Numbered from the stretch's first letter, positions 1-10,303 are shown. The stretch: DNA of 64,000 bases from CAZRUM01 sp964603435 (GCA_964603435.1 CAZRUM010000001.1:1-64000); one strand, 5' to 3'. A program made the numbers and translations. The notes: generated by a model from the sequence alone, not told the origin.

Positions 1-90
1 CTCGTTGATCTTGCTGTTATGACTGTAGGTTACATATTGATATTCTAACGTTTTTTTGCTAAAATAGCATTGATTAATACTGATTCAGAC

Positions 91-119
91 TGATTACGTC
101 TATATTATCAAATTATAAT
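91..119 (+). promoter_or_regulatory. Candidate promoter of tsaD
   Basis: A perfect TATAAT lies at 114-119, 27 bases before the tsaD ATG. The matching -35 region (about 91-96) is weak. No Shine-Dalgarno sequence precedes the gene. The start of the window (1-90) holds no gene that I can see. Confidence 0.4.
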
Positions 120-146
120 CCGTATAAATCTGTTTAAATCAATGCT

Positions 147-1181
147 ATGAAAATATTAGGTATAGAAAGTTCATGCGATGACACTTCTGTCGCATTAATT
201 GATATCACAGATAATAAGCTAGAAATCTTGCATGAAAAAACTGCCAGCCAAATTGAAATACATAAAAAATACGGTGGCGTGGTTCCTGAAATTGCCGGAC
301 GTATGCACGCAGAAAAAATCTTACCTGTTATTGAAGAAGTAATGAAAGACCAAGACAAGCCCGATGTAATAGCAGTCACTTCTGGACCAGGCCTTATTAC
401 TGGCTTACTTGTGGGTGTAGAAGCCGCCAAAACACTCTCATTACTTTGGAATGTACCACTTGTTGGAATAAATCATATCGAAGGTCATTTTCATTCTGTA
501 AAAATAAATACTAAAGAAAAAATTGAATATCCTGTAATTGGATTAATTGCCAGTGGAGGACACAGTGAAATTATTCTAAGCACTAAAGAAGGTACATACG
601 AAAAAATTGGTGGCACACGAGATGATGCTGCGGGTGAATGTTTTGACAAAGTTGCAAAACTCTTGGGTTTTGATTATCCAGGTGGTCCAAAAATTTCCAA
701 GTTTGCAGAAGAAGGAATACCCAATGCTATAAAATTCCCCCGCCCCATGATTGATTCAAAAGATTTTGATTTTAGTTTTTCTGGATTAAAAACAGCAGCT
801 CTTTATCATTTAAGAGATAACCCAAAGGCTGATGTAAATGATTTTTGTGCTAGCTTCGAGCAGGCAATCGTTGATTTACTGGTAAATAAAACTCTAAAAG
901 CAGTAAAAAAATATAAGCCAAAAACTGTTATTCTGGCTGGGGGTGTATCTGCTAATACGAAACTTCGTAAGACTCTAGAAGAAGAAGTCTCTCCCTATGC
1001 TAAATTCTTAACACCTCCTATTGAATACTCTATGGATAATGCTACTATGATTGCTATTGCCGCTTATCATCATACAAAAAAAGGCTTATTCAAAAAACCA
1101 AACTTTACTAGTTGGAGAGACCTAAAAGCAGATCCAAATTGGAAGATATACAACACACATCACGAGTCACATATCACGTAA
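147..1181 (+). CDS. tsaD: tRNA N6-adenosine threonylcarbamoyltransferase TsaD
   Basis: TsaD transfers the threonylcarbamoyl group onto A37 of ANN-decoding tRNAs, working with TsaB and TsaE in the cytoplasm. The 344-residue length is normal for the family. The N-terminal ASKHA nucleotide-binding signature ESSCDDTS is at residues 7-14. The metal-binding motif HIEGH is at 110-114. The SGGHSE loop near 136, the GGVSANTKLR phosphate loop near 265 and the late DNAT metal ligand region are all present. It is the first gene of a plus-strand run continuing into a hydrolase and prs. No tsaB or tsaE is in the window. Confidence 0.96.
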   Translation: MKILGIESSCDDTSVALIDITDNKLEILHEKTASQIEIHKKYGGVVPEIAGRMHAEKILPVIEEVMKDQDKPDVIAVTSGPGLITGLLVGVEAAKTLSLLWNVPLVGINHIEGHFHSVKINTKEKIEYPVIGLIASGGHSEIILSTKEGTYEKIGGTRDDAAGECFDKVAKLLGFDYPGGPKISKFAEEGIPNAIKFPRPMIDSKDFDFSFSGLKTAALYHLRDNPKADVNDFCASFEQAIVDLLVNKTLKAVKKYKPKTVILAGGVSANTKLRKTLEEEVSPYAKFLTPPIEYSMDNATMIAIAAYHHTKKGLFKKPNFTSWRDLKADPNWKIYNTHHESHIT

Positions 1182-1188
1182 CATTTAT

Positions 1189-1947
1189 ATGGAGAAAAAA
1201 ATATTTATAAAAAATAAATCTGGAGAAAAAATAAGTGTGTTAGTAGAAACACCAAAAAAAGAATCTAAGGGTTTGGCTTTTATTTTACACGGGCTAGGTG
1301 GTTACAAAGAACAAAAACATATAAAAACCTATGCCAAATCTTTTCTCAAACAAAATATAACAGCAGTAAGATTTGACGCTAGAAATAGCTTTGGAGAAAG
1401 TGATGGTAACTATGCCAAAGGGACAATTACAAATTTTTGTGAAGATTTAGAGACCATTATAAATTGGTCAAAAAAACAATCGTGGTACCAAGAACCTTTC
1501 TGGCTTGCTGGACATAGTTCAGGATCCATAGCAATCGCTCTATATGCCCAAAATAATCTAGAAAAAGTAAAAGCTTTGGCGCCAACCTCAACTGCTATTT
1601 CTGCCAAACTGAGCCTACAAACACCTAAATACAAAAATTGGGAAGAAATGCAAAAAAGAGGTTGGATACAAGAAAAACGGGGTATAAAATTAGATGCTAG
1701 TCACATGATTGACAGGATGAAGTACGACTTACTTGATAATACAAGCAAGCTAACCATGCCTGTTTTACTCATGACTGGAGATATGGATGTGGGAACACCG
1801 CCACAACACCAAAAATTATTGTACGACAAATTACCTGGTGAAAAAGAATTGCATATTATAAAAAATGCACCACACACGTTCAAAAAACCTTACCACCTTT
1901 TCAAAATTAAAAAAATATTTACTCGCTGGATAAAACGTCACTTATAA
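1189..1947 (+). CDS. Alpha/beta hydrolase, serine hydrolase family
   Basis: This is a 252-residue single-domain alpha/beta hydrolase. The oxyanion loop HGLGG is near residue 34. The nucleophile elbow GHSSG places the catalytic serine at 110. The probable acid is in GDMDVG (197-202) and the catalytic histidine is His229 in APHTF. There is no signal peptide, so it is cytoplasmic. The substrate is unknown; an esterase or peptidase-like activity is possible. It starts 7 bases after the tsaD stop and has no Shine-Dalgarno sequence, so it is probably co-transcribed with tsaD. Confidence 0.85.
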   Translation: MEKKIFIKNKSGEKISVLVETPKKESKGLAFILHGLGGYKEQKHIKTYAKSFLKQNITAVRFDARNSFGESDGNYAKGTITNFCEDLETIINWSKKQSWYQEPFWLAGHSSGSIAIALYAQNNLEKVKALAPTSTAISAKLSLQTPKYKNWEEMQKRGWIQEKRGIKLDASHMIDRMKYDLLDNTSKLTMPVLLMTGDMDVGTPPQHQKLLYDKLPGEKELHIIKNAPHTFKKPYHLFKIKKIFTRWIKRHL

Positions 1948-1972
1948 AACTTTTTATTCTTAACCATTTTCT

Positions 1973-2914
1973 ATGAATCTACAAGTCATCGGAGGATCAT
2001 CACACAAAGATTTTACTAAAAAAATCTGTGACCACTTGGATATAGAAGAGGCCAAAACAACTTCCATTGCCTTTAGCAATGAAAATCAATTTGTTTCAAT
2101 TGAAGAACCTGTACGTGGTGACGATGTTTTTGTAATTCAAACACAATTTTCTCCAGTTGATAAACATATCATGGAGCTACTAATTCTTATTAGAACCCTA
2201 CGTGACGCCTCAGCTGGTAGAATTACCGCTGTTCTTCCCTACATGCCTTACGTTCGTTCTGACAAAAAAGACCAACCTAGAGTTTGTATTGCTGCACGTC
2301 TGATGGCAGACTTATTAGAAAGTGCAGGAGCCAACCGAGTATTGATAATGGAAATGCATTCAGCCCAAATTCAAGGTTTCTTTTCTATTCCAGCTGATCA
2401 TTTGATTGCTGCACCAGACATTGTAGCTCATCTAAAAGCCAATTGGAATTTGGATAATTATGTCTTGGTAGCTGGTGATAGTGGAGCTACAAAAATGCTC
2501 CAACCCTATGCTGATGCTCTACATCTACCTGTCGCCATGATGGACAAAAGAAGATTGGGTAATAAAGAAAAAGTTAGTATCAAAGGTGTAATTGGAGATG
2601 TAACTGGAAAAAAAGTTTTACTTATTGATGATGAAACAACTAGTGGTGGAACACTTATAGAGGATGCAAAATTCTTAACAGAGAATGCTGGAGTAGTTAG
2701 TGTTGATGCTTGTGTAGTCCATGCTGCTTTAGGACAGGGTGCCGCTGAAAAACTAAACAAATCATCAATTAAAAAATTCATTACCACAGACACTATACCA
2801 AGTGAACATCACAACTTGCGTGATTTGGAAGTAGTCTCTGTCGCCTCACGTTTTGCCGAAATTATAAAACGAATTCATGAAAACAAAAGTGTAAAATCAG
2901 TAAATGACCTCTAA
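1973..2914 (+). CDS. prs: Ribose-phosphate pyrophosphokinase (PRPP synthetase)
   Basis: The enzyme makes PRPP from ribose 5-phosphate and ATP for nucleotide synthesis. At 313 residues it is full length with both PRTase-fold halves. MHSAQIQGFF (about residues 126-135) is the ATP/metal loop, with EMH replacing the more usual DLH. MDKRR near 189 is the catalytic lysine/arginine flag. LLIDDETTSGGT (about 216-227) is the PRPP-binding loop, which deviates from the usual DDMIDTAGT. The divergent loops point to a divergent subgroup of the family. The gene is the last of the tsaD run and is followed by a strong terminator. Confidence 0.93.
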   Translation: MNLQVIGGSSHKDFTKKICDHLDIEEAKTTSIAFSNENQFVSIEEPVRGDDVFVIQTQFSPVDKHIMELLILIRTLRDASAGRITAVLPYMPYVRSDKKDQPRVCIAARLMADLLESAGANRVLIMEMHSAQIQGFFSIPADHLIAAPDIVAHLKANWNLDNYVLVAGDSGATKMLQPYADALHLPVAMMDKRRLGNKEKVSIKGVIGDVTGKKVLLIDDETTSGGTLIEDAKFLTENAGVVSVDACVVHAALGQGAAEKLNKSSIKKFITTDTIPSEHHNLRDLEVVSVASRFAEIIKRIHENKSVKSVNDL

Positions 2915-2941
2915 CACCTGACAACCTAACCACCCAAACAC

Positions 2942-2969
2942 AAAAGACGCTTTCACAGCGTCTTTTTTT
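2942..2969 (+). terminator. Intrinsic terminator after prs
   Basis: A 10-bp stem (AAAAGACGCT with AGCGTCTTTT) and 5-base loop is followed by a run of T. It separates prs from the convergent dnaE gene. Confidence 0.9.
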
Positions 2970-3016
2970 ATTTTTTATAAGTGATAAAGTGGTTAGATAA
3001 TTAGGTGATAAGGTGA

Positions 3017-6000
3017 TTATTCAAACACCTCAACCTTCCCATCCCCCGCCAGAGCCTCTAATTCATCTAGGACACCGGAATGCCAATCTATTTTTGCCTG
3101 CGCCCGAATAGTACTATTGGCCACTTTTATATAAACTTGATAAGTCCCCGGATTATTAATAAAAACTTTTTTTAAATCTTCAGTCTTGTCTTGAAGTTCT
3201 TGTTTGGTCAAATTTATAACCACTGATTTTTCTTGCATCTGTGGGGCATAATCTTTGACAGATGTACCATAGGAAAGCTGATTGGCAACTTGCCCTGCAG
3301 TTTCTTTTGTAAGTATGGAAGCTTTTTCTACAAAAACCTTATTGTCTCCTGGTTCTTTTGAAGTCTTACCCACTACACAAACAATATTACCTTCCACCCA
3401 AACATTTTGTGTTTTTTCATATGTCTTTGGAAAAACTAATAACTCCATAGAACCTGTCATATCTTCTATTGTAGCAAACATCATCACGCTACCTTTTTTT
3501 GTAATTTTTTTCTGCAATTTATCTACCACACCACCAATCACCACCCACTGATCTCGTTCAAATTCCTCAATATCATTTAAATCGATTAAAACTTCTTCCA
3601 AAACTGTTTGGTAATATTTGAAAGGGTGAGATGAAACATAAATACCAAGCAAGGTCTTTTCCCATTTCAATTTCTCGTCCATTGTAGCATCTCTGAATTC
3701 TTCTAAACGAACCTTATTTTCCAAAGCAATCGCAGTCCCAGCAAATAATGAATTTTGATTTGTCATTTGATTCTCTCTCATCTGTCGCAAGTATCCCAAA
3801 ATATTATCAATATTAGACACCAATACTCCACGATCGATCCCAAAACAATTCATAGCTCCAGCTTGAGCCAAACTGCCCACAGATTTTTTATTAAGATCTT
3901 TATCATCTATTCTATTTAATAAATCTTCCAAATCTTTGTAAGGACCACTTTTCTTTCTTTCAGCGTAGATAACATTACAAATGTGTTCACCTACATTTTT
4001 AATAGCGTTCAAACCAAAACGAATACGTCCAGGTTCACCAGGTTTTGAAACCATAGCAAAATTACGAAAACTTTCATTTACGTCTGGTGGCAAAACATCT
4101 ATCTTCATTTTTGAACACTCATGCACAATGGCTGAAACCTTATCGGAATCACCAAACTCAGCTTGCAAAACAGCTGTCATATACTGCACTGGATAGTGCG
4201 CTTTCATGTATGCTGTTTGGTAGGCTACAATCCCGTATGAAGCGGCATGAGCCTTGTTAAACCCATAGGCCGCAAAAGGTGCAATTAGGTCCCACAAATG
4301 GTGAATTTTAGGCTCTGGGAGCTTACCAACATCTCTACAACCATCAAAAAACTTGATCTTCTGTTTTTCCATTTCTTCAGGAATTTTCTTACCAATCGCC
4401 TTTCTAAATTTATCAGCCTCTTTCCAATCATAACCCGCCAATTTAATAGCAGTCAGAAGCACATCATCCTGATACACCAACAAGCCAAAAGAAGCCCCTA
4501 GGTATTCTTCCATACGATCGTCTAGATATTCAACCAATTCTGGATTGTGTTTACGTTTAATATATTCTGGAATTGATTCCATTGGACCTGGACGATAAAG
4601 TGCCACCATCGCCATGATATCATCAATAGTTGATGGTTGCAGTTCTTTTAGCCACCTGGTCATTCCAGAACCACCCATTTGGAAAGTCCCTAGAGTTTCA
4701 CCACGAGAAAGCATTTCAAAAGTTTCTGTGTCATCTAGTGGCAAAGTATAAATATCAATTTCATCCCCCACTGTGGCTTTTACAATCTCAACAGATTTTC
4801 CCAAAATAGAAAGATTTCTAATTCCCAAAAAATCATATTTCAAAACTCCAGCAGTTTCCACTGCATGCATTTCATATTGTGTAATTATTCTATCACCACC
4901 AGTTTCACGTTGCACTGGACTAAAGTCAGTCAAAGGAGTTGGAGAAATAACTACTCCGGCTGCATGAATAGAAGTGTGACGAGCACAACCTTCTACTTTT
5001 TGCGCCAAAATAAGTAATCTTTTGACATCATCATTTGTAGTAAATAATTTTTTTAAATCCGGTTCTTCCTCTAGAGCACGTTTAATTGTCATGGGGAAAC
5101 CCTGAGCTCCAAATGGAATAAGTTTTGATACCTGATCACAAAAACTATATGACAAACCCAAAGCCCTACCAACGTCCCGCACAGATGCACGAGCCGCCAT
5201 GGTTCCAAAAGTAATAATCTGAGCTACTTTATCTTTTCCATATTTTTCTGTCACATAGGCAATCATGTCATCACGACGATCATCAGCAAAGTCAGTATCA
5301 ATATCGGGAGGACTTGGTCGNNNNNNNNNNNNNNNNNNNNNNNNNNNNNNNNNNNNNNNNNNNNNNNNNNNNNNNNNNNNNNNNNNNNNNNNNNNNNNNN
5401 NNNNNNNNNNNNNNNNNNNNGTTTCTTTTTCATAAAAATCTGTAATACGACCATAAACATCATCACGCAGGGCTTCGTCAACTGTTTTTCCTTTTGGTAA
5501 ATCCACCGGTGCAAAATGCCAATTATCCAATGGGATTTCTAAATTAATTCTGTTAGCAATTTTGGCAGTATTAGAAATTGCCTCTGGAACATGTTTAAAA
5601 CGAGAAATAATATCACTAGCTGTATTAAACGACCTATCAATTTGACGATAATCTTCTCTATCCGTCTGATATACTTTCCAACCTTCGGAAATACAACGTA
5701 AAATATCTTGAGCCTCGGCATCATCAGTATTTAGATAATGCACATCACGAGTCACTACCATTGGAATGTCTAAATCCTTACTCATTTGAATAAGTTTTGT
5801 GTTCACTTGCATCTGTCCATCAATAGCTGGATGATCTTCCAGTTCCAGATAAAAATTATTTTGTCCAAATATATCATTGTATTGTTTGGCAACCTCCACT
5901 GCCCTATCATCAAGACCTTTTTTAATAAGTTGAGGAATTTCCCCCTCAATATTTCCTGACAAAGCAATAATACCCTTATGATATTTTTGCAAAATCTCTT

Positions 6001-6367
6001 TATCCAATCTTGGTTTGCCATTAAAGAATCCATCCAGATGCCCAAAAGAAGAAAGCTTCATTAGATTACAATAGCCTTCATAATTTTCTGCAATCAAAAC
6101 CAGACGATACAAATCTTTATCTTCCTGTATATCCTTATCTTCCATTCTCCTTGGTGCTATATAGGCGTCAAAACCTATGATTGGCTTCATCTTTTCTGCC
6201 AAACAAGTTTGATAAAACTTGATAGCGCCGTACATAGAACCATTATCAGTCAGGGCTACAGAGCTAAATCCCCTCTTTTTTGCAGCCTTAACCAACGGTT
6301 CAATCTTGGTTAGACCATTTAAAAGAGAAAAGTGACTGTGCATGTGTAGATGTACGAATTTATCCAT
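3017..6367 (-). CDS. dnaE: DNA polymerase III alpha subunit, interrupted by an N gap
   Basis: This is the replicative polymerase. The N-terminal PHP domain begins VHLHMHSHFSLLNG. After the gap, DIDTDFAD carries two of the catalytic aspartates. Next come the conserved FQMGGSGM and LYRPGPM segments, a helix-hairpin-helix region near LAQAGAM, and a C-terminal OB fold (WVVIGGVVDKLQ). The 100-N gap at 5321-5420 removes the GPGRGSAAGS region. That missing stretch is normally longer than 33 residues, so the true gene is larger than the roughly 1116 codons drawn. Both sides share a frame only because the placeholder happens to fit. A TAAAAT box 9 bases upstream suggests a leaderless mRNA. Confidence 0.95.
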   Translation of the reverse strand: MDKFVHLHMHSHFSLLNGLTKIEPLVKAAKKRGFSSVALTDNGSMYGAIKFYQTCLAEKMKPIIGFDAYIAPRRMEDKDIQEDKDLYRLVLIAENYEGYCNLMKLSSFGHLDGFFNGKPRLDKEILQKYHKGIIALSGNIEGEIPQLIKKGLDDRAVEVAKQYNDIFGQNNFYLELEDHPAIDGQMQVNTKLIQMSKDLDIPMVVTRDVHYLNTDDAEAQDILRCISEGWKVYQTDREDYRQIDRSFNTASDIISRFKHVPEAISNTAKIANRINLEIPLDNWHFAPVDLPKGKTVDEALRDDVYGRITDFYEKEXXXXXXXXXXXXXXXXXXXXXXXXXXXXXXXXXXRPSPPDIDTDFADDRRDDMIAYVTEKYGKDKVAQIITFGTMAARASVRDVGRALGLSYSFCDQVSKLIPFGAQGFPMTIKRALEEEPDLKKLFTTNDDVKRLLILAQKVEGCARHTSIHAAGVVISPTPLTDFSPVQRETGGDRIITQYEMHAVETAGVLKYDFLGIRNLSILGKSVEIVKATVGDEIDIYTLPLDDTETFEMLSRGETLGTFQMGGSGMTRWLKELQPSTIDDIMAMVALYRPGPMESIPEYIKRKHNPELVEYLDDRMEEYLGASFGLLVYQDDVLLTAIKLAGYDWKEADKFRKAIGKKIPEEMEKQKIKFFDGCRDVGKLPEPKIHHLWDLIAPFAAYGFNKAHAASYGIVAYQTAYMKAHYPVQYMTAVLQAEFGDSDKVSAIVHECSKMKIDVLPPDVNESFRNFAMVSKPGEPGRIRFGLNAIKNVGEHICNVIYAERKKSGPYKDLEDLLNRIDDKDLNKKSVGSLAQAGAMNCFGIDRGVLVSNIDNILGYLRQMRENQMTNQNSLFAGTAIALENKVRLEEFRDATMDEKLKWEKTLLGIYVSSHPFKYYQTVLEEVLIDLNDIEEFERDQWVVIGGVVDKLQKKITKKGSVMMFATIEDMTGSMELLVFPKTYEKTQNVWVEGNIVCVVGKTSKEPGDNKVFVEKASILTKETAGQVANQLSYGTSVKDYAPQMQEKSVVINLTKQELQDKTEDLKKVFINNPGTYQVYIKVANSTIRAQAKIDWHSGVLDELEALAGDGKVEVFE
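5321..5420. other. Assembly gap of exactly 100 N inside dnaE
   Basis: This is a placeholder gap. Both flanks are dnaE, so the gap joins correctly ordered pieces, but its length is arbitrary and probably too short. Confidence 0.99.
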
Positions 6368-6376
6368 AGTTCTGTA

Positions 6377-6382
6377 ATTTTA
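6377..6382 (-). promoter_or_regulatory. -10 box of dnaE, leaderless arrangement
   Basis: On the minus strand TAAAAT ends 9 bases before the dnaE ATG, placing transcription start at or within a few bases of the start codon. No Shine-Dalgarno sequence can fit in between. Confidence 0.5.
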
Positions 6383-6470
6383 CCTCATTTCCCCCTTTCT
6401 GGCAAATGGTAAGATTTGCTTAAAATGCTCGGATATATTATGATAACTATAATAAATTTAAATATAAAAT

Positions 6471-7028
6471 ATGGAAGAAATAATTAAAAAAGCTAGAGAA
6501 TATGCTAATCAAGAAAGTAAAAAATCTATAAGACCTTTATTTGAACTAGCTAATGAAGCTGGTCAGACATTAGCCAAAAAGCTAAATGCTAATCAAGATA
6601 TAGTAATACTTGGAACATTGTTCATGGATTTGAAACGTAAACAAGCTATGGAAGAAAACAAAATAGAAGATCATGTCCAAATGAGCTTAGATGCAACCAA
6701 AGAATTTTTAAGTCAATTTGACTTAGATGAAGAAATAAAAGATAAGATATATAATTGTGTTGAAGCACATCATAAGGATGTACCTTTCACATGTATCGAA
6801 GCTGAAATATGTGCCAATGCTGACTGTTATAAATTTCTACATCCAAAAGGCATGTTTTTATTTTTAAGTATTCTAACAAAAAGAGAATTGGATAATGAAT
6901 CAGCAAATCAACAATTGGAATTCAAAATGGATGAAAAATGGAATATACTCTCGCTAGATATTTGTAAACAAGAACTGGAAGAACATTACCACTCTATGAA
7001 AAAATTGATAGCAACTGCTAAACAATAA
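6471..7028 (+). CDS. Degenerate HD-domain-like protein
   Basis: I suggest a helical HD-superfamily fold for this 185-residue cytoplasmic protein. The spacing ILGTLFMDL, then EDHVQMS, then EAHH near residue 101, then ANADCYKF resembles an HD phosphohydrolase. The HD pair itself reads MD, however, so the metal site is probably incomplete. A catalytic or binding role on nucleotides is inference only. It stands alone between the divergent dnaE and a shared terminator. A TATAAT at 6448-6453 lies 17 bases before the ATG. Confidence 0.55.
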   Translation: MEEIIKKAREYANQESKKSIRPLFELANEAGQTLAKKLNANQDIVILGTLFMDLKRKQAMEENKIEDHVQMSLDATKEFLSQFDLDEEIKDKIYNCVEAHHKDVPFTCIEAEICANADCYKFLHPKGMFLFLSILTKRELDNESANQQLEFKMDEKWNILSLDICKQELEEHYHSMKKLIATAKQ

Positions 7029-7055
7029 AAAAATCCCTCTTACGAGGGATTTTTT
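7027..7055. terminator. Bidirectional terminator between convergent genes
   Basis: TCCCTC pairs with GAGGGA around TTAC, flanked by A-run and T-run on both sides. It can serve the HD-like gene (+) and the small membrane protein (-). Confidence 0.9.
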
Positions 7056-7068
7056 AATATAAAATTTA

Positions 7069-7410
7069 TTATTTCTTCTTTTTTCTAGTTGTTTTTTTCT
7101 TTGTCTTAGTCTTCTTCTCTACTCTATCTTCCAACTTGTCACTAATTTTTCCCATGACAAATTTTTCTACCAGACCAGACATCATTGTACTTACAATTCC
7201 CATCTTTCCAGACAGGTGATCAACTTTGTCGCGAATAAACTCTACCGCATCAACTATCAATTCTAATTTGTGCATCGCACTCTCCAAAATTTTATTGGCA
7301 TTGCGTAAAACTCTAGCCGCTTGAAAAAGCAACCAACACAAAAATATTGTAAACCACAAAATGGATAGTGACAAAACAATGTACAAAAGATCGTGACTAG
7401 ATTCTAACAT
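7069..7410 (-). CDS. Small membrane protein with a lysine-rich tail
   Basis: I do not recognise this 113-residue protein. It has one N-terminal membrane segment (LLYIVLSLSILWFTIFLCWL), a helical middle and a very basic C-terminus (KKTKTKKKTTRKKKK). I place the start at 7410, not at the upstream TTG at 7434, because AAGGAG sits 6 bases before this ATG. A Shine-Dalgarno sequence this clear is unusual for the window. The basic tail could bind nucleic acid or acidic polymers at the membrane; that is inference. Confidence 0.6.
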   Translation of the reverse strand: MLESSHDLLYIVLSLSILWFTIFLCWLLFQAARVLRNANKILESAMHKLELIVDAVEFIRDKVDHLSGKMGIVSTMMSGLVEKFVMGKISDKLEDRVEKKTKTKKKTTRKKKK

Positions 7411-7520
7411 ATTTTTCTCCTTACACGAGTCCAAGCATGGAATACTCGTGTTTAAAAATTAACAGGCTATCTATATTATAACACACCCACATATATCACA
7501 CAACACATACCACACACCAA

Positions 7521-7892
7521 CTATTCTTTAATGTCTTTTCTTAACCCTTCAATTGTTTTCCAAAGCATTTTAGCAATTTCTTCCTTATAATTATACAATT
7601 TTATATAATTCTCTTTATCTATATATTTAAACTGAACTGCAAAATAAAAAGCTGTAATAGATTCCTGCAAAGAACCATAGGATGTTTCATAAAAATTCAA
7701 TAATTGTTTTGGTCTGCTACGTGCGAATCCTTCTACATAATTAAACATCACAGATAATAAAGCCCTACGACATTGCGACGTAAGGCCAAAACGCTCATCA
7801 GGTGGAAATTTGGCAGACACCTTATATCCTAATAAAATATATTCTGTAATCAACTTTTTCAATCTATCATGAAAATAGCCCTCCTTTTTCAT
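7521..7892 (-). CDS. Four-helix-bundle protein (S23/IVP family)
   Basis: This 123-residue helical protein is of the family first noted in 23S rRNA intervening sequences. The core segment FPPDERFGLTSQCRRALLSV followed by NYVEGFAR is the family hallmark, and length and predicted helices fit. No rRNA is nearby, so it is a free-standing copy, as is frequent in CPR genomes. Its function is unknown. It is the last gene after pheT on this strand. Confidence 0.8.
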   Translation of the reverse strand: MKKEGYFHDRLKKLITEYILLGYKVSAKFPPDERFGLTSQCRRALLSVMFNYVEGFARSRPKQLLNFYETSYGSLQESITAFYFAVQFKYIDKENYIKLYNYKEEIAKMLWKTIEGLRKDIKE

Positions 7893-7926
7893 AATTGTTA
7901 TGTGTTACGTGGTATGGAATATGTGA

Positions 7927-10255
7927 TCACTTTCTAACTTCCGCATTAAATTCTTTTTCTAATTTTTTAATTAGTTTATTATGAATTTTATCAACGTCAG
8001 CAGACTCAAGAGTTTTCTTATCACTGCGATAAACAATATGATAAGCCATACTCTTTTTATCTTTACCAATTTTTTCTCCCTCAAATATATCAAACAACTC
8101 TACATTTCTTACTAATTCATCGACGTCTTGCAAAGACACTACAATTTCTTTATGAATGGCATCTTTGCTAACAACAAAAGCAACATCACGTTCAATCGCA
8201 GGATAAGATGACATACGTTTATATTTTGATTTATCATTTACAAATTCAACGAGTCTAGTTAGATTAATTTCTACTAACCCTACTCTACTTTCAATTCCTA
8301 AATCTGCCTGATGACTAGGATGCAGTTCTGATACAAACCCAACTTGGTCTTCACCAACAAAAATTTCTGCTTGACGCCCTGGATGAACATGAGCTTCAAC
8401 TCCCCCAGCTGGACTTAATTTATATTCAACACCTAGATTATCCATCAAACCAGCCACAGCATTGGACACTTCGTAAAAAGGTGTTTTATCTTCTTTTGAA
8501 CTATAGACAATCCCAAGCATTGAATCTTGTCTTGGTAACAGTTCATCACTATTTTCTTCTGTCCTTGCACCTGGATTATGTTTATCAAAAATCTTACCAA
8601 TTTCAAAAAGTTTTAGACTATCAACCGTATGCAAATTTTTCTCAGTATTTTCTAGTAAGTTTGGTAAAAGACTACGACGCAAGTATGGTCTATCTTTGGC
8701 AATCGGATTTTCCAATTTTATATAATCANNNNNNNNNNNNNNNNNNNNNNNNNNNNNNNNNNNNNNNNNNNNNNNNNNNNNNNNNNNNNNNNNNNNNNNN
8801 NNNNNNNNNNNNNNNNNNNNNNNNNNNNATATCTTTGGTAGCACGCCAAGTCGGTATAGTCACATACAGTGCATTCTTTTTTTCTTTTGTTTGAAACCCT
8901 AGGCTTTCCAAAATTTTAACAACTTGTTTCTTTTCCATTTCTATCCCCATTTTCATTTTTAGAAAATCCAAATCCAATTTGATTGGACCTTGATTCAATT
9001 TGAAATCATGTGTGTCCACAACATTACTAACCACTCTAGCTTCTGGACAAACTTGCAAAGTTAGTTCAACCAACTTTTTCAAACCAAGCTCAGCATTGTT
9101 TGGGTCGAGACTCTTTTCCCAGCGAGATGATCCTTCGGTTCGCAAACCAAGTTTTTGTGCCATTTTTCTAACCATCACAGCATTAAAATTTGCAGATTCA
9201 AATACTACCGTAGTAGTGTCATCACTTACTTCACTATTCTGCCCACCCATCACACCAGCTAGCGCCACAGCTTTTTCTTTATCAGCAATCACGAGCATCT
9301 CATCTGTTAATTCTCTTTCCTGATCATCAAGGGTAATAAACTTCTCTCCTTCTTCAGCTCTTCTCACTACAATATCAATATCATTTTTGTCCCCACCAGA
9401 CAGATAACGTGCATCAAAAGCATGAGTTGGCTGACCCAAATCAAACAAAACAAAATTTGTAATGTCCACAATATTGTTTATCGGACGCTGCCCCACAGAT
9501 ATAAGTAGCTTTTGCAACCACTCTGGTGAAGGTCCTACTTTTATTCCCGCTACTGCTACTGCCATATAGCGCGGACAAAGTTTTAGATCTTCAATCTTTA
9601 CACTCAGTTTCATTTCATTTTCAGATTTAATTTCTGGTGTGTCGTATTCTTTAAGTTTTTTATTATAAATTGCAGCCACTTCACGAGCCATACCATAGTG
9701 TCCCCAAAGATCTGGGCGATGTGTCATGGACTTATTATCAATATCAAAAACTGTATCGTCTAATTTTAAAGCTTCTGCTAGTGGAGCCCCAACTTTCAAA
9801 TCCAATTCTGATAAATCCAAAATTTCTTTTTCATCTTTTGATGGAAACATTTCTCCCAGACCAATTTCAGTAGAAGCACAAATCATACCAAAAGATTCTA
9901 CCCCACGAATCTTAGCTTTTTTAAGTTCAATCAGATCCCCTTCTCCATGCCATTGTACTTTGGCACCAATTTTACCTAATGCTATTTTCATTCCTTCTAC
10001 CACATTTGAACCACCGCAAACAATTTGAAAATCTTCATTATCATCATTCACAGTACAAACCTGGAGTTTGTCTGCATCTTGATGTTTTTCTGTCTTGGTC
10101 ACTTGTCCCACGACAATATTTTCTAAATTTGCACCTTGTTTCTTTATACCTTCTACTTCCACCGTACTCATGGTGAGTTTCAAACCAAGCTCTTCTGGTG
10201 ACAGAGAGTCTGGTAAATCTACGTAATATTTTAACCAATTGTAACTTACTAGCAT
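7927..10255 (-). CDS. pheT: Phenylalanine-tRNA ligase beta subunit, interrupted by an N gap
   Basis: This is the beta subunit of the heterotetrameric PheRS. The N-terminal part has the EMAP-like tRNA-binding domain (VVGQVTKTEKHQDADKLQVC) and the B3/B4 editing domain. It runs into B5 and ends at VTIPTWRATKD before the gap. After the gap the catalytic-like core resumes at DYIKLENPIAKDRPYLRRSL, and a complete C-terminal ferredoxin-like anticodon-binding domain follows (SSYPAIERDVAFVV). The two parts are in different frames across 8729-8828 because the 100-N spacer is arbitrary. About 65-70 residues are normally found there. Treat it as one intact gene, not two. pheS lies upstream on the same strand. 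Confidence 0.93.
8729..8828. other. Assembly gap of exactly 100 N inside pheT
   Basis: Placeholder gap. Both flanks are pheT but out of frame with each other, so the real missing length is not 100. Confidence 0.99.
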
Positions 10256-10303
10256 ATAATATAATGTTGTAATTGTTGAATATGTTGAAAGTGTTGTAGT
10301 TGT

